Source of the DNA: DASXTW01 sp046726275
GTDB taxonomy: Bacteria > Actinomycetota > UBA4738
Direction: 5' to 3'
DNA length: 45,323 nucleotides
Assembly: GCA_046726275.1 (NCBI GenBank)
Contig: JBKPAF010000022.1
Span: 1 to 45,323 of the forward strand
In this document: piece after piece, positions 34,443 to 43,698 of the stretch
How positions within the stretch are numbered: position 1 is the stretch's first letter
Layout: every line of letters begins with the position of its first letter
Program-made: the position numbers and the translations under genes
The notes under the pieces: generated by a model
The model's input: only the letters and a program-made list of their open reading frames with translations
The model's database searches: none
Told to the model about the DNA's origin: nothing

Positions 34443-35237
34443 CTAGAGGGGTTGGTCCGCCTCGAACAGGAAGGTACAGCCCTCCTGGCTGACCGCGTAG
34501 ACGCGAAGGTGCGCTCTCGCGCCGCCTTCGGTCCGGACGGCAACGACGTAGGCGGGCGTTCCCTCGTACGTCGCCTCTTCCAGGTAGATGGGCACCGTGT
34601 CTGACGGCAGGCCGGTCCCCTCGATCGCGCACCGAACCACCTGATCCGAGGAGGCGTCCGCGGCCCTCATCCCCGGAGCGGAGGAAAGGGGATTGGAGCC
34701 GCTGGTCCGTTTCTCACCAGCGAGCTCCTGGACCAGCGCCTTGATGGAGTCCTGGTCGTAGGCGAAGCCGCGGTTCACCACTCCCGGGTAGAGGGGGGCG
34801 GGGGCCGGTGTGGCCTCGGGGGCGCTCTGCACACCGCCTGCCACCATGTCGGCCCCCCCTCGGTTCAGCACGAAGGGGAGAACGGCGAGAAAGACCAGGA
34901 CGGCGGCCACGCCACCGAGGGCTACCCACGAGGCCTGCCATTGTCGGGCTCGCCGCCCCTCCCGCTTGGTCTCCCGCCGAGCGGCCAGGTCGTCCCTTGC
35001 GTCTGCCGCGCGGAGCCCCTCGATCCCTCCGGCCGCCAGTCCGGGAGCCTCCAGCTCGGGAAGCGACCCGAGCGCGGTCCGGGCCTTGGTGGCCAGGGCC
35101 AGTTCTTCCCTGCACTGTGAGCAACTGACCAGGTGGGCGTCGACCGCCCGGCGTTCCTCCGCGGAAGCGGAGCCGTCGACGTAGCCGACGAGGAGCTCGT
35201 CGGGGTGATCGAGTGGAGAGTGGTTGTCGTTCGTCAT
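34443..35237 (-). CDS. Zinc-binding anti-sigma factor
   Basis: The 264-residue protein begins with a ZAS-type motif: His35, Cys39 and Cys42 in DAHLVSCSQC. One membrane helix (about residues 103-124) follows, then an extracytoplasmic domain of about 140 residues. Such proteins hold an ECF sigma factor at the membrane until a signal, often thiol stress, releases it. The ATG overlaps the sigma gene stop (ATGA), so the pair is coupled. The position matches RsmA (Rv3912), which follows SigM. Confidence 0.88.
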   Translation of the reverse strand: MTNDNHSPLDHPDELLVGYVDGSASAEERRAVDAHLVSCSQCREELALATKARTALGSLPELEAPGLAAGGIEGLRAADARDDLAARRETKREGRRARQWQASWVALGGVAAVLVFLAVLPFVLNRGGADMVAGGVQSAPEATPAPAPLYPGVVNRGFAYDQDSIKALVQELAGEKRTSGSNPLSSAPGMRAADASSDQVVRCAIEGTGLPSDTVPIYLEEATYEGTPAYVVAVRTEGGARAHLRVYAVSQEGCTFLFEADQPL

Positions 35238-35881
35238 GGGATCGGTGGCTTGGACGGGGCGGGGACGGCTTGGGGTTCCCTTGGCTCCTCTCCCTGGAGG
35301 GCTCGGCCGAGGGCCACCCGTCCCCGATGGAGCCGGGACTTCACCGTGCCGAGAGGGATATCCAGCGCGTTCGCGATCTCCTCCAGAGGCAAGTCCTGGA
35401 GCTCGTGGAGGATCAGGACGACCCGGAACTCCGGAGGCACCTGGAGCAGGGCCCGCTGGACGTCGGCGGACGCAGCGGCCCGGTCCGCGTGATCCCCGGT
35501 GGCTGGCGGTTCGACCAGGTCACCTTCCAGGCTTGCTGCGGGCTTCCGGCGCCGCACCAGGTCGTAGCAGGCATTGACGGCGATTCGATGGAGCCAGGTG
35601 GAGAAGGCAGACTCTCCGCGGAAGGTGGGGAGGTGGCGGAAACAGGAGAGGAAGGCATCCTGCGTGGCGTCGCGGGCGTCCTCCGGACCGCCCAGCATGC
35701 GGTAGGCGAGATTGTAGACGCGGCGCTCGTGGCGTTGCATGAGCGTGACGAAGGCCCCCTCGTCGCCACCCTGGAAGACGTGGACCAGCTCGCCGTCGGT
35801 GGGTTCCCCAGAGGGTCGACGGGACGCATTAGGAGGTCCCCCGGGCCGGCGCTTCCCGTCCATCGCGGAGGGCGGATTCAC
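35234..35881 (-). CDS. sigM: ECF sigma factor, SigM-type
   Basis: A 215-residue sigma-70 family factor. Region 2 reads FVTLMQRHERRVYNLAYRMLGG...DAFLSCFRHLPTFRGESAFSTWL, and region 4 reads LPLEEIANALDIPLGTVKSRLHRGR. It directs RNA polymerase to stress genes. The GTG start overlaps the kinase stop (GTGA) and its stop overlaps the anti-sigma start. The SigM name rests on synteny with Mycobacterium. Confidence 0.92.
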   Translation of the reverse strand: MNPPSAMDGKRRPGGPPNASRRPSGEPTDGELVHVFQGGDEGAFVTLMQRHERRVYNLAYRMLGGPEDARDATQDAFLSCFRHLPTFRGESAFSTWLHRIAVNACYDLVRRRKPAASLEGDLVEPPATGDHADRAAASADVQRALLQVPPEFRVVLILHELQDLPLEEIANALDIPLGTVKSRLHRGRVALGRALQGEEPREPQAVPAPSKPPIP

Positions 35882-37410
35882 CTTGTTCCCTCCACTTTGA
35901 GGTCCGCGATGGAGGCGGCAAACCGCCCGTCATCAGCCCCCAGGCGGGTGATCCAGACGAGGAGGCCGGTGGTCTCCGAGGGTTCAAGGTCGATGCTCAA
36001 CAGTCCCTCCGAGCCGACGGTGAACGTCGTCGATCCATCCGTGGACGGTATGGCCACGCCCGTCTCGCTCGGATCCGAGACCGCCCTGATCTCGAAGCTC
36101 CAGCCCTCGATAGGACTGCGAAGGATGATCCGTTCGACGCGGGCCTCTTCTCCGAGATCCACGAAGAGTCCCAGGCCGTCCTTGAGGCCTCCGAACTCAG
36201 CCGAGTTGTAGTGGTCCGTGCCCCAGGCGCTGGAGAGATCTGCGTCGATGGCCAGCCCGGTCTCCTCCGGGTGCTCGGCGCCGTCGCTCCCCTGGGGATC
36301 CACGTCCTCTGCTCGCTCGATCGGGATGTTCGACGGGCTCTTCGAGTTCGCCCCGGGGCTCTGGGGAGCGGCCCGGACGCCGAGCGGACCTCCCAGCTCG
36401 AGCCGACCCAGGGCCAGCCCCCCGGCAATCGCTGCCGCCGCGAGGAGCGCCACGATCAATGGGATGAGCATCCAGGAACGGAAGACCGAGGCGGTCGGGA
36501 CGGGCCCGGGCGTCTCTTCCGCTCGGTGAACCAGCCCGGCGGGATGAACCCGAAAGGGTTTGGTGGCGGACAGGTCCGTGCTCCCGACCGCTCGTTCCAG
36601 CGCGCCCAGCATCGACTCAGCCGACTGAAAGCGGTCTCCAGGCTGCCGGGCCAGAGCCCTCAGCACGACTCCCTCGACCTCCCGTGGAATCCCTCCCCGG
36701 TAGGCACGAGGGGGGACGGGGTCCTGGCTGAGCCGCATGAGGGCCACGGCCATGTCGCTCTCCGCCTGGAAGGGGGCGCGGCCCGTCAGCAGCTCGTAGA
36801 GGACGACCCCGACGGAATACAGGTCCGAGCGACCGTCGACCTCCGATCCCTGCACCTGCTCAGGCGAGAGATACCGGACGGTGCCCAACGCCTTGCCGGT
36901 GGTGGTGAGGTCGTGTCCGGTGAAGGCGGCTTTGGCGATGCCGAAGTCCGTCACCTGCACCCTGCCGTCGTCCGCCACGAGGATGTTCGCCGGTTTGATG
37001 TCGCGGTGGATGATGCCGTTCGCGTGCGCGTAGCCGAGGGCCACAAGGACCGGCCCCACGAGCGGGGCAGCTTCCTCCGGCTCCATCGGTCCGCGCTCCT
37101 CCATCAGTTCTCGGAGGTTCCGGCCTTCGGAGAACTCCATGACGATGAAGGAGACGTCGCCGTCGATGCCCGTGTCGTACACGCTCACGATGGTGGGATG
37201 GGTCAGCCGAGCCGCCGCCACCGCCTCACGTTGGAAGCGCTTCGCGAACTCGGGGTCGCTGCCGAGGTCATCGCGGAGGATCTTCACCGCTACCGTCCTG
37301 GCCAGCACCTCATCGCGAGCCCGCCACACCACGGCCATGCCCCCGGTGTCGATGAGCTGGTCGAGGACGTACCGGCCGGCCAGCCTGCGGTTCGGGGCTG
37401 GGGCCTCCAT
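35878..37410 (-). CDS. Ser/Thr protein kinase with membrane helix and discoidin-like extracellular domain
   Basis: A 510-residue PknB-type kinase. The glycine loop region is DTGGMAVVW, with catalytic Lys43 (VAVKIL), HRDIKPANI, DFGIAKA and LGTVRYLSPEQ. A single membrane helix lies near residues 310-333, followed by an outer domain (ETGLAIDADLSSAWGTDHY...RVERIILRS) like F5/8 discoidin folds. In M. tuberculosis this arrangement forms the C-terminal half of the MviN (MurJ) protein, but there the kinase is a pseudokinase. Here it is separate and has all catalytic motifs. ATG 37410 has no ribosome binding site but a TAGACT 8 bases upstream. Confidence 0.9.
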   Translation of the reverse strand: MEAPAPNRRLAGRYVLDQLIDTGGMAVVWRARDEVLARTVAVKILRDDLGSDPEFAKRFQREAVAAARLTHPTIVSVYDTGIDGDVSFIVMEFSEGRNLRELMEERGPMEPEEAAPLVGPVLVALGYAHANGIIHRDIKPANILVADDGRVQVTDFGIAKAAFTGHDLTTTGKALGTVRYLSPEQVQGSEVDGRSDLYSVGVVLYELLTGRAPFQAESDMAVALMRLSQDPVPPRAYRGGIPREVEGVVLRALARQPGDRFQSAESMLGALERAVGSTDLSATKPFRVHPAGLVHRAEETPGPVPTASVFRSWMLIPLIVALLAAAAIAGGLALGRLELGGPLGVRAAPQSPGANSKSPSNIPIERAEDVDPQGSDGAEHPEETGLAIDADLSSAWGTDHYNSAEFGGLKDGLGLFVDLGEEARVERIILRSPIEGWSFEIRAVSDPSETGVAIPSTDGSTTFTVGSEGLLSIDLEPSETTGLLVWITRLGADDGRFAASIADLKVEGTR

Positions 37411-37418
37411 GGAGCGCC

Positions 37419-37424
37419 AGTCTA
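37419..37424 (-). promoter_or_regulatory. -10 element for a leaderless kinase mRNA
   Basis: TAGACT lies 8 bases before the kinase ATG, a TANNNT box at the spacing found for leaderless actinobacterial transcripts. No Shine-Dalgarno sequence is visible. Confidence 0.45.
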
Positions 37425-37474
37425 GTGCGGGCCGCCGGCTGCACCGTGAGGTGACGATCGACGACGGGATCGCA

Positions 37475-37888
37475 CTACTGGGTTCGGATCTCCTGGTCCG
37501 TGGCCCTCTGGAGGTTGTACTTCTTGATGATGCCCATTCGCTTGACCAGCAGCGTGTTGGCGGGCTTCTGGGCCTCCACGATGACCATCCCATTGTTGAG
37601 AACGCGGAAGGACAGAATCGTCGCCGCGGGGTCGACCTCGCGAGCAGCGATCAGCGCGTCTCGTTCGGCCAGGTCCGCTCTCTTGGATCGGTAATAGGTA
37701 TCCGAGCCCGCCAGCGCCGCAGCCCGCGACACGCTCTGGGCTTTGATCTGAGCGATCACCACCTGGGTCGTGTCGTAGGCCGCCAATCCGAACAACCCCA
37801 GCAGGATGAGGAATCGGACCAGGATCCCGCTCAGGAAGAATCCGGCTTGGTCTTTCCAGGAGATCTGGCGCGGCCGGAGGGACCTCAT
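37475..37888 (-). CDS. Small single-pass membrane protein of unknown function
   Basis: A 137-residue protein, starting MRSLRPRQISWKDQAGFFLSG, with one N-terminal hydrophobic helix (about residues 16-38) and a soluble region with DPAATILSFRVLNNGMVIVEAQKPA and a basic end. Its ATG overlaps the murJ stop (ATGA), so it is coupled to the lipid II flippase. The layout recalls TadE-like proteins, but I see no firm match. Confidence 0.7.
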   Translation of the reverse strand: MRSLRPRQISWKDQAGFFLSGILVRFLILLGLFGLAAYDTTQVVIAQIKAQSVSRAAALAGSDTYYRSKRADLAERDALIAAREVDPAATILSFRVLNNGMVIVEAQKPANTLLVKRMGIIKKYNLQRATDQEIRTQ

Positions 37889-39609
37889 CGCCGGGCCACC
37901 TTGGCTCGAACCATCTGCGTGATCACCGTGAGCTCCTGCATCCGAAACGCCGCGGCCAGGGCGAGGAACGTCAAGGCGCCGGCGACCAGCCCTCCACCCA
38001 CCTGGAGGAGCTGCGGCCCCAGGCTGGCCGTGCCGAACGCCACTCCGAGCGAGCGGGCCACCACGTAGGCCACCACCCCGGTAGCGAGGCCAGCCAACAC
38101 GATCCGGCCGAGCGCCGGCAGGAGCCGGCGTCCCTCCAGCCCCCCCAGCCTCCTTCGGAGGATGACGACCGCCACGACGGCGGCGAACGTATAGGCGGTG
38201 GCGTGTCCCAAGGCCAGTCCCTCCACTCCCAGGTCTAGGTATCGGAAGTAGAGGAAGTTGACTGCAGTGTTCAGGCCCACGGCGAAGATATTGATCAGGG
38301 CGGGGGTCCGGGTGTCCTGCATGGCGTAGAAGCCCCGCAGGAAGAGCTGGAAGGCGCAGAAGGAGAACAGCCCGATCGAGAAGGCTCGCAGCACGGCGGC
38401 CAAGAGCTCGGTGCTCTGGGCCTTCGTGACCCCGTGCTCGAGCAGCAGTCGGACGATGGGCACGGCCAGGGCCAGGTAGCCGAAGGCGGCCGGGATCACG
38501 ATGAACGCGGTTCCTCGGAGCCCCTGGGCGACCTGGGACCGGAACATCGAGACGTCCCCGTCCGTCCACCTCGACGCGAGGGATGGGAGCAGCGCGGTCA
38601 TGATCGAGACGGCGAAGATCGCGTACGGCAGCTGGAAGAAGATGAAGGCCGACGTGTAGGCGGTGTATCCACCCTGTTGGCGGGTGGCCAACCCGATGAC
38701 CACCAGATACCCGAGCTGATTGACCACGACGTACACGATCGCCCACCGCGCCAAGCGCAGGATCTGGCGCACCCCGGCATCCTTCAGGTCCAGCGTCCAC
38801 CGCCACCGGAACCCGATCCGGCGCAGGGATGGCCACAGGACCAGCGACATCGCCGCGACCCCGAGCGTCGTCCCGATTGCCAGCACGTACTTCTGAAGGG
38901 TCGAGATGCCCACCGCGGAAGGGGTGACTCCGGAGGGCGTGAGGGCCGCGAAGAGGAGGAACGTGGCCACGGCGATCAGGTTGTTGAGGATGGGCGCGAA
39001 CATCGGAGCAGCGAACTTGCGGTGCGCGTTGAGAAGGCCGGTGGCCACGCCCGCCCCCAGGCCGTAGAAGACGATCTGCGGCATGAACCACTTGAGGAAG
39101 AAGGCGGCCAACTCCCGGGCGGCCTCGACCTCGGGGCCGCCGACCCCCACGGTGTACGCGCGGATGATCAACCCCGACGCGAGGATGCCGAGGACCATCG
39201 CCCCGGAAAGGACCACGAGGGTGAAGGTGAGGACGGCCCCAGCCGTGTGCCACGCTTGCTCCCGGCCCATCCCGTCCAGCCGCTCCACGAACACCGGGAT
39301 GAACACGGAGGCCAGGATCCCGCCCACGGCCAGCTCGTAGACGATGTTCGGAGTGGTGTTGGCGACGTTGTAGGCGTCGGCCAGGCGGCTTTCCGTGACT
39401 CCCAGGGCGAAGGCCATCGCCGCCACGCGGAGGAAACCCGTCAGTCGGGACAGGCCAGTCCCCACCGACATGACGGCCGAGTGCCGGACGAAGGACCGGG
39501 TCGTGTCGACGCCCGCCTCGCCCGCCGCTTCCTGAGGGTTCTGGCCCGCCTCCTCAGGAACCTCGGGAGGCTTCACGTCCTCCGCCGAGGCAGGAACCTC
39601 CTTCCCCAC
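37885..39609 (-). CDS. murJ: MurJ lipid II flippase (MviN)
   Basis: The 574-residue membrane protein has about fourteen helices. It shows the MurJ blocks SRLTGFLRVAAMAFALG, ADAYNVANTTPNIVYELAVGGILASVFIPVF and FYAMQDTRTPALINI. MurJ flips lipid II across the membrane for cell-wall synthesis. It lacks the C-terminal pseudokinase half of mycobacterial MviN; a kinase is encoded two genes on. The GTG start (39609) overlaps the DUF6049 gene by 37 bases, and a later GTG start is possible. Confidence 0.93.
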   Translation of the reverse strand: MGKEVPASAEDVKPPEVPEEAGQNPQEAAGEAGVDTTRSFVRHSAVMSVGTGLSRLTGFLRVAAMAFALGVTESRLADAYNVANTTPNIVYELAVGGILASVFIPVFVERLDGMGREQAWHTAGAVLTFTLVVLSGAMVLGILASGLIIRAYTVGVGGPEVEAARELAAFFLKWFMPQIVFYGLGAGVATGLLNAHRKFAAPMFAPILNNLIAVATFLLFAALTPSGVTPSAVGISTLQKYVLAIGTTLGVAAMSLVLWPSLRRIGFRWRWTLDLKDAGVRQILRLARWAIVYVVVNQLGYLVVIGLATRQQGGYTAYTSAFIFFQLPYAIFAVSIMTALLPSLASRWTDGDVSMFRSQVAQGLRGTAFIVIPAAFGYLALAVPIVRLLLEHGVTKAQSTELLAAVLRAFSIGLFSFCAFQLFLRGFYAMQDTRTPALINIFAVGLNTAVNFLYFRYLDLGVEGLALGHATAYTFAAVVAVVILRRRLGGLEGRRLLPALGRIVLAGLATGVVAYVVARSLGVAFGTASLGPQLLQVGGGLVAGALTFLALAAAFRMQELTVITQMVRAKVARR

Positions 39610-41582
39610 CAGGCCAGGAGGAACAACGCCGCCCCGATGGTGACGATGAGGGCGACGCGGTTGTAGGCGGTCGACCTGACGACCAGGCCACGCTCGGCGA
39701 TGACTTCAGGGAAGAACTCGCCGGGAGTTACCAGGCGAACCCGGATGGGTATGCGGCCGTTCGCCAACGACTTCACCCCGATGGTGAGCGTCTTGTCGGT
39801 GGGTGGGAGCACGACCGTCCTGGCGTCCCCGCCCGAGAACTCCAGGCGCCGGTCGCTGATGAACTGCAGCACCACCGTTGCGGTATACCCGGAGCCGTTT
39901 TCGAGGGTTACCGGGATGAATCCGGCGCGCGAGGTGAGCGTCACCACGCTCGTCCCGATGCCGATGTGGTCGTACACACGCCGAGCGGTCCGGTCGACGG
40001 AGCCGATGAACCGTTGCCCCGGTGCGGGATCGGTCAAGAACGCGCCGCTGCCGGCGAGAAGAAGGTTGTGTCGGAGCCGGTCGATCAGCGGATCGGCGCC
40101 CTGGATGGCCCGGCTGAAATGGGCCAGCGACGTCTTCGCGCGTTCCAGGTTGTCGAGGTACGGAGGGGGGAACACGGGGTAGGCCTTCGCCGGGACCTGC
40201 CGATGCACACCGGGGGGGACCGTGGTGGTGAACGCCGAGGCAGTCTGAGGATGCAGCCAGGGCGAGGACCTGATCAGGGACACGAATGCCGGGTAGAAGG
40301 GCGGCGGCGCAGCGAGCTTCTCCGGAAACATCAACGCCGCGCCCCGACCAGGGGTCCCCGGCAACTCGAACCAGATCGAGGCCAGATGTCCCAGGGCAAC
40401 CTGAGCGGCGAGCCGGGGATCCGGTGCCCCCGCTCGGATCAGCTCCTCGACCTCGGGATCCGGTAGCACGGCCGTGAGCGACGTGGAGCCCGAGACGAGG
40501 CTGGCCGTCGGCGGCGAGAGGAACTTGGGAAACGTCAGGAAGCCAGGATCGACCACCGCGGTCAGGGCTCCGAGTGAGGCCATCTTGGAGAGCGTCGGGA
40601 GGTCCAGGGCCGAGCCGGGCGGACGTGCCACATCGTCGACGGTCGACCGGCCGAGGACGGAGGCCACAACCTGTCGACCTTCCTCCACCAGTCGGTCGAG
40701 GTCCTTCCCCATCCCCGCGCGGAGAAGTGCGGGGATGCTCGGGTCGCCCATCGGATAGGCGACAAGCTCCACGTTCCGCCTGGAGGTGACTTCCCGGAGG
40801 AGGGCGAGGATGTGCTCGGCCGCCGCCGCCCCTCCGGTTCCCCGTGCAACGGCTCGGACGCGTCCGTTTCCGGCTGCGATCTTGTACCCCCCGGCCATCC
40901 GTTCGAGCTGGTCCAGGAGCGTTGGCGACACGACGAGATCCACCGCCCGATTCCGCACGCGAGAAAGAGCCTCGACCACCGAGTCGAGGCGCCCACCAGG
41001 AGCGACGTCGGCCTCGATGGTGCCCGGCCTGAAGACCCCATTCGGGTCGTACTGCAGCGGTTCCGAGAGGACCCACGTCCACGCCAGGTTGAGCGGGACC
41101 AGGGGCCGTTCGATCAGGAACACGGTCGGCGTGCGGAGCACCCCCACGGGGACATCCCGTGACCGCAGCTCCACGCGGAGGGGGTACAGGGCGCTCTCCC
41201 CCCGCACCACGAGCTGGTCCATGGCCTGTCGGATCCGGAAGGTTCGGCGCTCGCCCGGTTCGAGCGTTCCCTGCTGGGGGAACGGGTAGGCGGCGATGAC
41301 GGGGGTCGGGTCCGAGTGGATGGACAGCTCGAACAGCGAGCGTGATCGAGCGGGTGCCAGGATCAGAAGCTCGACCGTCAGGGAGTCCAGGGACACCGAC
41401 GACGTGTTGGTCGCCTCGAACGATAGGTCGAGCGGGCGTCTCTGGCCGGTCCAGGCGGGCTGGGAGAGGAGCGTCATCGATAGCGACGGCTCGTCCTGCG
41501 CCATGGCCGGGTGCGAGGCATGAACCAACCCGGAGAGCGCGACCAGCAGAAGGATCGGACCTGTGAGGAGGCGACGCGTCAC
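39573..41582 (-). CDS. DUF6049-like exported protein
   Basis: The 669-residue protein has a signal peptide (MTRRLLTGPILLLVALSGLVHA) and a large outer region. A first part looks like an Ig-like domain (PLDLSFEATNTSSVSLDSLTVELLIL). A middle part (RVRNRAVDLVVSPTLLDQLERMAGG) resembles a polysaccharide-deacetylase-like fold. It ends in a membrane helix (VALIVTIGAALFLLAWWG) and a basic tail. Its place before murJ matches Rv3909 of M. tuberculosis (DUF6049), linked to the cell envelope. The GTG start overlaps the stop of the TauE gene. Confidence 0.8.
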   Translation of the reverse strand: MTRRLLTGPILLLVALSGLVHASHPAMAQDEPSLSMTLLSQPAWTGQRRPLDLSFEATNTSSVSLDSLTVELLILAPARSRSLFELSIHSDPTPVIAAYPFPQQGTLEPGERRTFRIRQAMDQLVVRGESALYPLRVELRSRDVPVGVLRTPTVFLIERPLVPLNLAWTWVLSEPLQYDPNGVFRPGTIEADVAPGGRLDSVVEALSRVRNRAVDLVVSPTLLDQLERMAGGYKIAAGNGRVRAVARGTGGAAAAEHILALLREVTSRRNVELVAYPMGDPSIPALLRAGMGKDLDRLVEEGRQVVASVLGRSTVDDVARPPGSALDLPTLSKMASLGALTAVVDPGFLTFPKFLSPPTASLVSGSTSLTAVLPDPEVEELIRAGAPDPRLAAQVALGHLASIWFELPGTPGRGAALMFPEKLAAPPPFYPAFVSLIRSSPWLHPQTASAFTTTVPPGVHRQVPAKAYPVFPPPYLDNLERAKTSLAHFSRAIQGADPLIDRLRHNLLLAGSGAFLTDPAPGQRFIGSVDRTARRVYDHIGIGTSVVTLTSRAGFIPVTLENGSGYTATVVLQFISDRRLEFSGGDARTVVLPPTDKTLTIGVKSLANGRIPIRVRLVTPGEFFPEVIAERGLVVRSTAYNRVALIVTIGAALFLLAWWGRRFLPRRRT

Positions 41583-42379
41583 CGCGCAGCCATTCTAGCC
41601 AGCCCATTCGCGGTCACTCCCAGGAGATCGTGGATTTCCAGTGCTGCATAGGCCGCCGCCACCAGCAGAAGGAACGTGCCAACGGTCAATCGCAAGGTTC
41701 GCTCTTGCGCCCGGATCGCCCATCTGGACCCGATGGCGGCCCCGGGGATGACCCCCAACGTCAACCACACGAAGATCGACCAGTCGATGTGGCCGAGAAG
41801 CGCGTGGACGATGGTGCCGGGGATCACCATGAAGGCGATGATGACCAGAGAGGTTCCCAGCACGCGTTTGAGTGGCATACGCAGGACTCCAGCCATGATC
41901 GGCACCATGATCACCCCCCCACCGATGCCGAGGAGGCCGGAGCAGAATCCAGCAGCCAGCCCCATCAGGACGAAAGCCCTTTCCGAGGGATGAGCGGTGG
42001 GTGAACCCTCCTCCTGCGGCCTGCCCCATCCCACCCGGAGGGCCTGCCATGCGATCAGGGCGGCCGTGGCCAGTAGGAGGAATCGGGCGTCGATGAACTT
42101 CGTGAGGTAGGCGCCCCCCGCGGCGCCCAACGCGCCCGGGGGCGCGGCCCAGCGAACCGCTCGATAGTCGATCTGGCCGGCGCGGCGGTACGCTTGCATC
42201 CCCGAAAGCGTCGTCGGAAAGATGACCGGTAACGGAGTGCCGACGGCGACGATGGGCTCCGCTCCGAGCAGCACACGCACGGCGGGCGTGGTGATGATCG
42301 CTCCGCCGACACCGAAGGCTCCGCCGAGGATGCCAGCGACCAGCCCCGACAGGATCCCGAGAACCGCCTCGGTGAGCAC
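41579..42379 (-). CDS. TauE/SafE-family sulfite or anion exporter
   Basis: The 266-residue protein has two matching halves, each with a GxFGxGGG-type motif (GILGGAFGVGGAIITTP and GFCSGLLGIGGGVIMVP), and about eight hydrophobic segments. This is the TauE/SafE topology for sulfite or sulfonate export. The substrate is not fixed by sequence. GTG 42379 follows mutT by 9 bases, and its stop overlaps the DUF6049 gene. Confidence 0.88.
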   Translation of the reverse strand: MLTEAVLGILSGLVAGILGGAFGVGGAIITTPAVRVLLGAEPIVAVGTPLPVIFPTTLSGMQAYRRAGQIDYRAVRWAAPPGALGAAGGAYLTKFIDARFLLLATAALIAWQALRVGWGRPQEEGSPTAHPSERAFVLMGLAAGFCSGLLGIGGGVIMVPIMAGVLRMPLKRVLGTSLVIIAFMVIPGTIVHALLGHIDWSIFVWLTLGVIPGAAIGSRWAIRAQERTLRLTVGTFLLLVAAAYAALEIHDLLGVTANGLARMAAR

Positions 42380-42388
42380 CCGAACCGA

Positions 42389-42823
42389 TCAGGCGGTCCG
42401 GGTGAGAGTCTCAGCGGCCCGGCTGAGGACCTCTCGCTCGCTGGGGTAGCTGGCCCGGCGCCTTGCGACCTCGACCGGGAACCAGCGGACCTCCTCCATC
42501 TCGTGATCGTGCACGGAAACGTCGCCGCCGGTCGCCTCCATCAGGAAGAACGTGACCTTCTTCCTGATGCGCTCGTCCTCCCACACGTACCAGTACGATA
42601 TGTCTCCCAGGGGCTCCAGGATCTTGGCGAGAAGTCCGGTCTCCTCCTGCACCTCACGGATCGCCGTCTGCTCGGGGGCCTCTCCCTCCTCCACGAGCCC
42701 TTTGGGCAGGCCCCAGGCCAGGCTCCCCTTACGTGTCCTCCGAGCGGCGAGGGCGACGTCCAGGCCGTCCTGTCTCCGGCGGATGACCACCCCGCCCGCC
42801 GAGTGCTCGAAGCGGGTCCTCAT
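42389..42823 (-). CDS. NUDIX hydrolase (MutT-like)
   Basis: A 144-residue NUDIX protein with a full box: GLVEEGEAPEQTAIREVQEETGLL. It hydrolyses nucleoside diphosphate derivatives. The position next to pcnA matches mutT4 (Rv3908). The ATG overlaps the YbaK gene stop. Confidence 0.92.
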   Translation of the reverse strand: MRTRFEHSAGGVVIRRRQDGLDVALAARRTRKGSLAWGLPKGLVEEGEAPEQTAIREVQEETGLLAKILEPLGDISYWYVWEDERIRKKVTFFLMEATGGDVSVHDHEMEEVRWFPVEVARRRASYPSEREVLSRAAETLTRTA

Positions 42824-43311
42824 GAAGAGGACCCCGCCGAGTTCCCGTGGGCAAGGATCGATGCCACCTTCGCTCGCGCGGCCTTGACCAGATCACGGCC
42901 GCGGATCTTAAGCACCGAGCGCGCCTCGCCACCCGAGAAGTAGAGGACTGTGTCCCGGTCGAGCGACCGGTCCATCACGAGGCCGAAACCATTGGGGAGC
43001 CCGACGGGAGGGATGGACTCGGCCAGGTACTCCGTCAGCTCGGAGGCTCGCTCGTCGCTCGCGAGGGCGAGCTCCCGATCGCCCGCGGCTCGGCGGACCT
43101 TGCCCACGTCGGGAGCCGTTCCGGCCGGGACGACCGCCGCCACGGCCCCCTCGGGACCCTCGAACACGATGACCTTCCCCACCTCGTCCAGGGGAAGGTC
43201 GAGGACAGCAGCCAGCCGCTCCGGAGTCCGAAGACGTCCGCGGGCGGAGAACACCTCGTGGGGAACCTCGCGTTCGATCAGGAAGTTGTGTACGTCAACG
43301 CTGGTCCGCAC
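42820..43311 (-). CDS. YbaK/ProX-type aminoacyl-tRNA deacylase-like protein
   Basis: A 163-residue protein with the YbaK fold blocks EVPHEVFSARGRLRTPERLAAVLDLP, VGKVIVFEGPEGAVAAVVPAG, and RSVLKIRGRDLVKAARAKVASI near the end. Family members clear mischarged tRNA. GTG 43311 has CATACT 10 bases upstream and no ribosome binding site. It overlaps the NUDIX gene (ATGA) and is the first gene of a run of leftward genes. Confidence 0.82.
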   Translation of the reverse strand: MRTSVDVHNFLIEREVPHEVFSARGRLRTPERLAAVLDLPLDEVGKVIVFEGPEGAVAAVVPAGTAPDVGKVRRAAGDRELALASDERASELTEYLAESIPPVGLPNGFGLVMDRSLDRDTVLYFSGGEARSVLKIRGRDLVKAARAKVASILAHGNSAGSSS

Positions 43312-43321
43312 CGCAGGAGCA

Positions 43322-43327
43322 AGTATG
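43322..43327 (-). promoter_or_regulatory. -10 element for the YbaK-NUDIX operon
   Basis: CATACT lies 10 bases before the YbaK GTG, which predicts a start about 3 bases before the codon and an almost leaderless mRNA. Confidence 0.4.
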
Positions 43328-43384
43328 GCAAAACGGCGAGCAAGCCCGGTTTGGAGCTACGGCAGTGTCAGGGCGGTGCGGGAG

Positions 43385-43582
43385 CTACTTGGATCCACCC
43401 TTCCTACCGATCCGCTGGTAGAACTCCACGCCGTAGCGCCTCTTGGTGGTGTCCCCGCCCTTCTTTCCACCGATGCGGCCTATGCGGCCGAAGAACTCTT
43501 CGCCGTGGCGATGCTTCGTGGTGAGGCCGCCTTTCCGGCCGGCCTCCGCTCGCGACATCTTGCCGTTCGAGGTTTGTGGCAT
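43385..43582 (-). CDS. KGG-repeat stress protein
   Basis: A 65-residue, basic, Gly-rich protein with KGG repeats: GRKGGLTTKHRHGEEFFGRIG, GGKKGGDTTKRRYGVEFYQRIG, and a final GRKGGSK. This is the stress-induced GsiB/KGG family, hydrophilic and desiccation-related. ATG 43582 has GAGGAGG 7 bases upstream. It is divergent from pcnA. Confidence 0.88.
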   Translation of the reverse strand: MPQTSNGKMSRAEAGRKGGLTTKHRHGEEFFGRIGRIGGKKGGDTTKRRYGVEFYQRIGRKGGSK

Positions 43583-43698
43583 GAGGCTGCCTCCTCGTTC
43601 CCTGGGCCTGACGTTTGGTTGCTACCCTTCGTCTTCGGGGGGCAAACAACGAACCGCCGGCTACGTCAATCCGTCACTGTCACTCTACCCATCGACGG

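Noticed and set aside
37889..39253. Long minus-strand frame upstream of MRSLRPRQ (Arg/His/Pro-rich)
   Set aside because: It overlaps murJ in another frame and looks like a GC-rich shadow; the real gene starts at ATG 37888.
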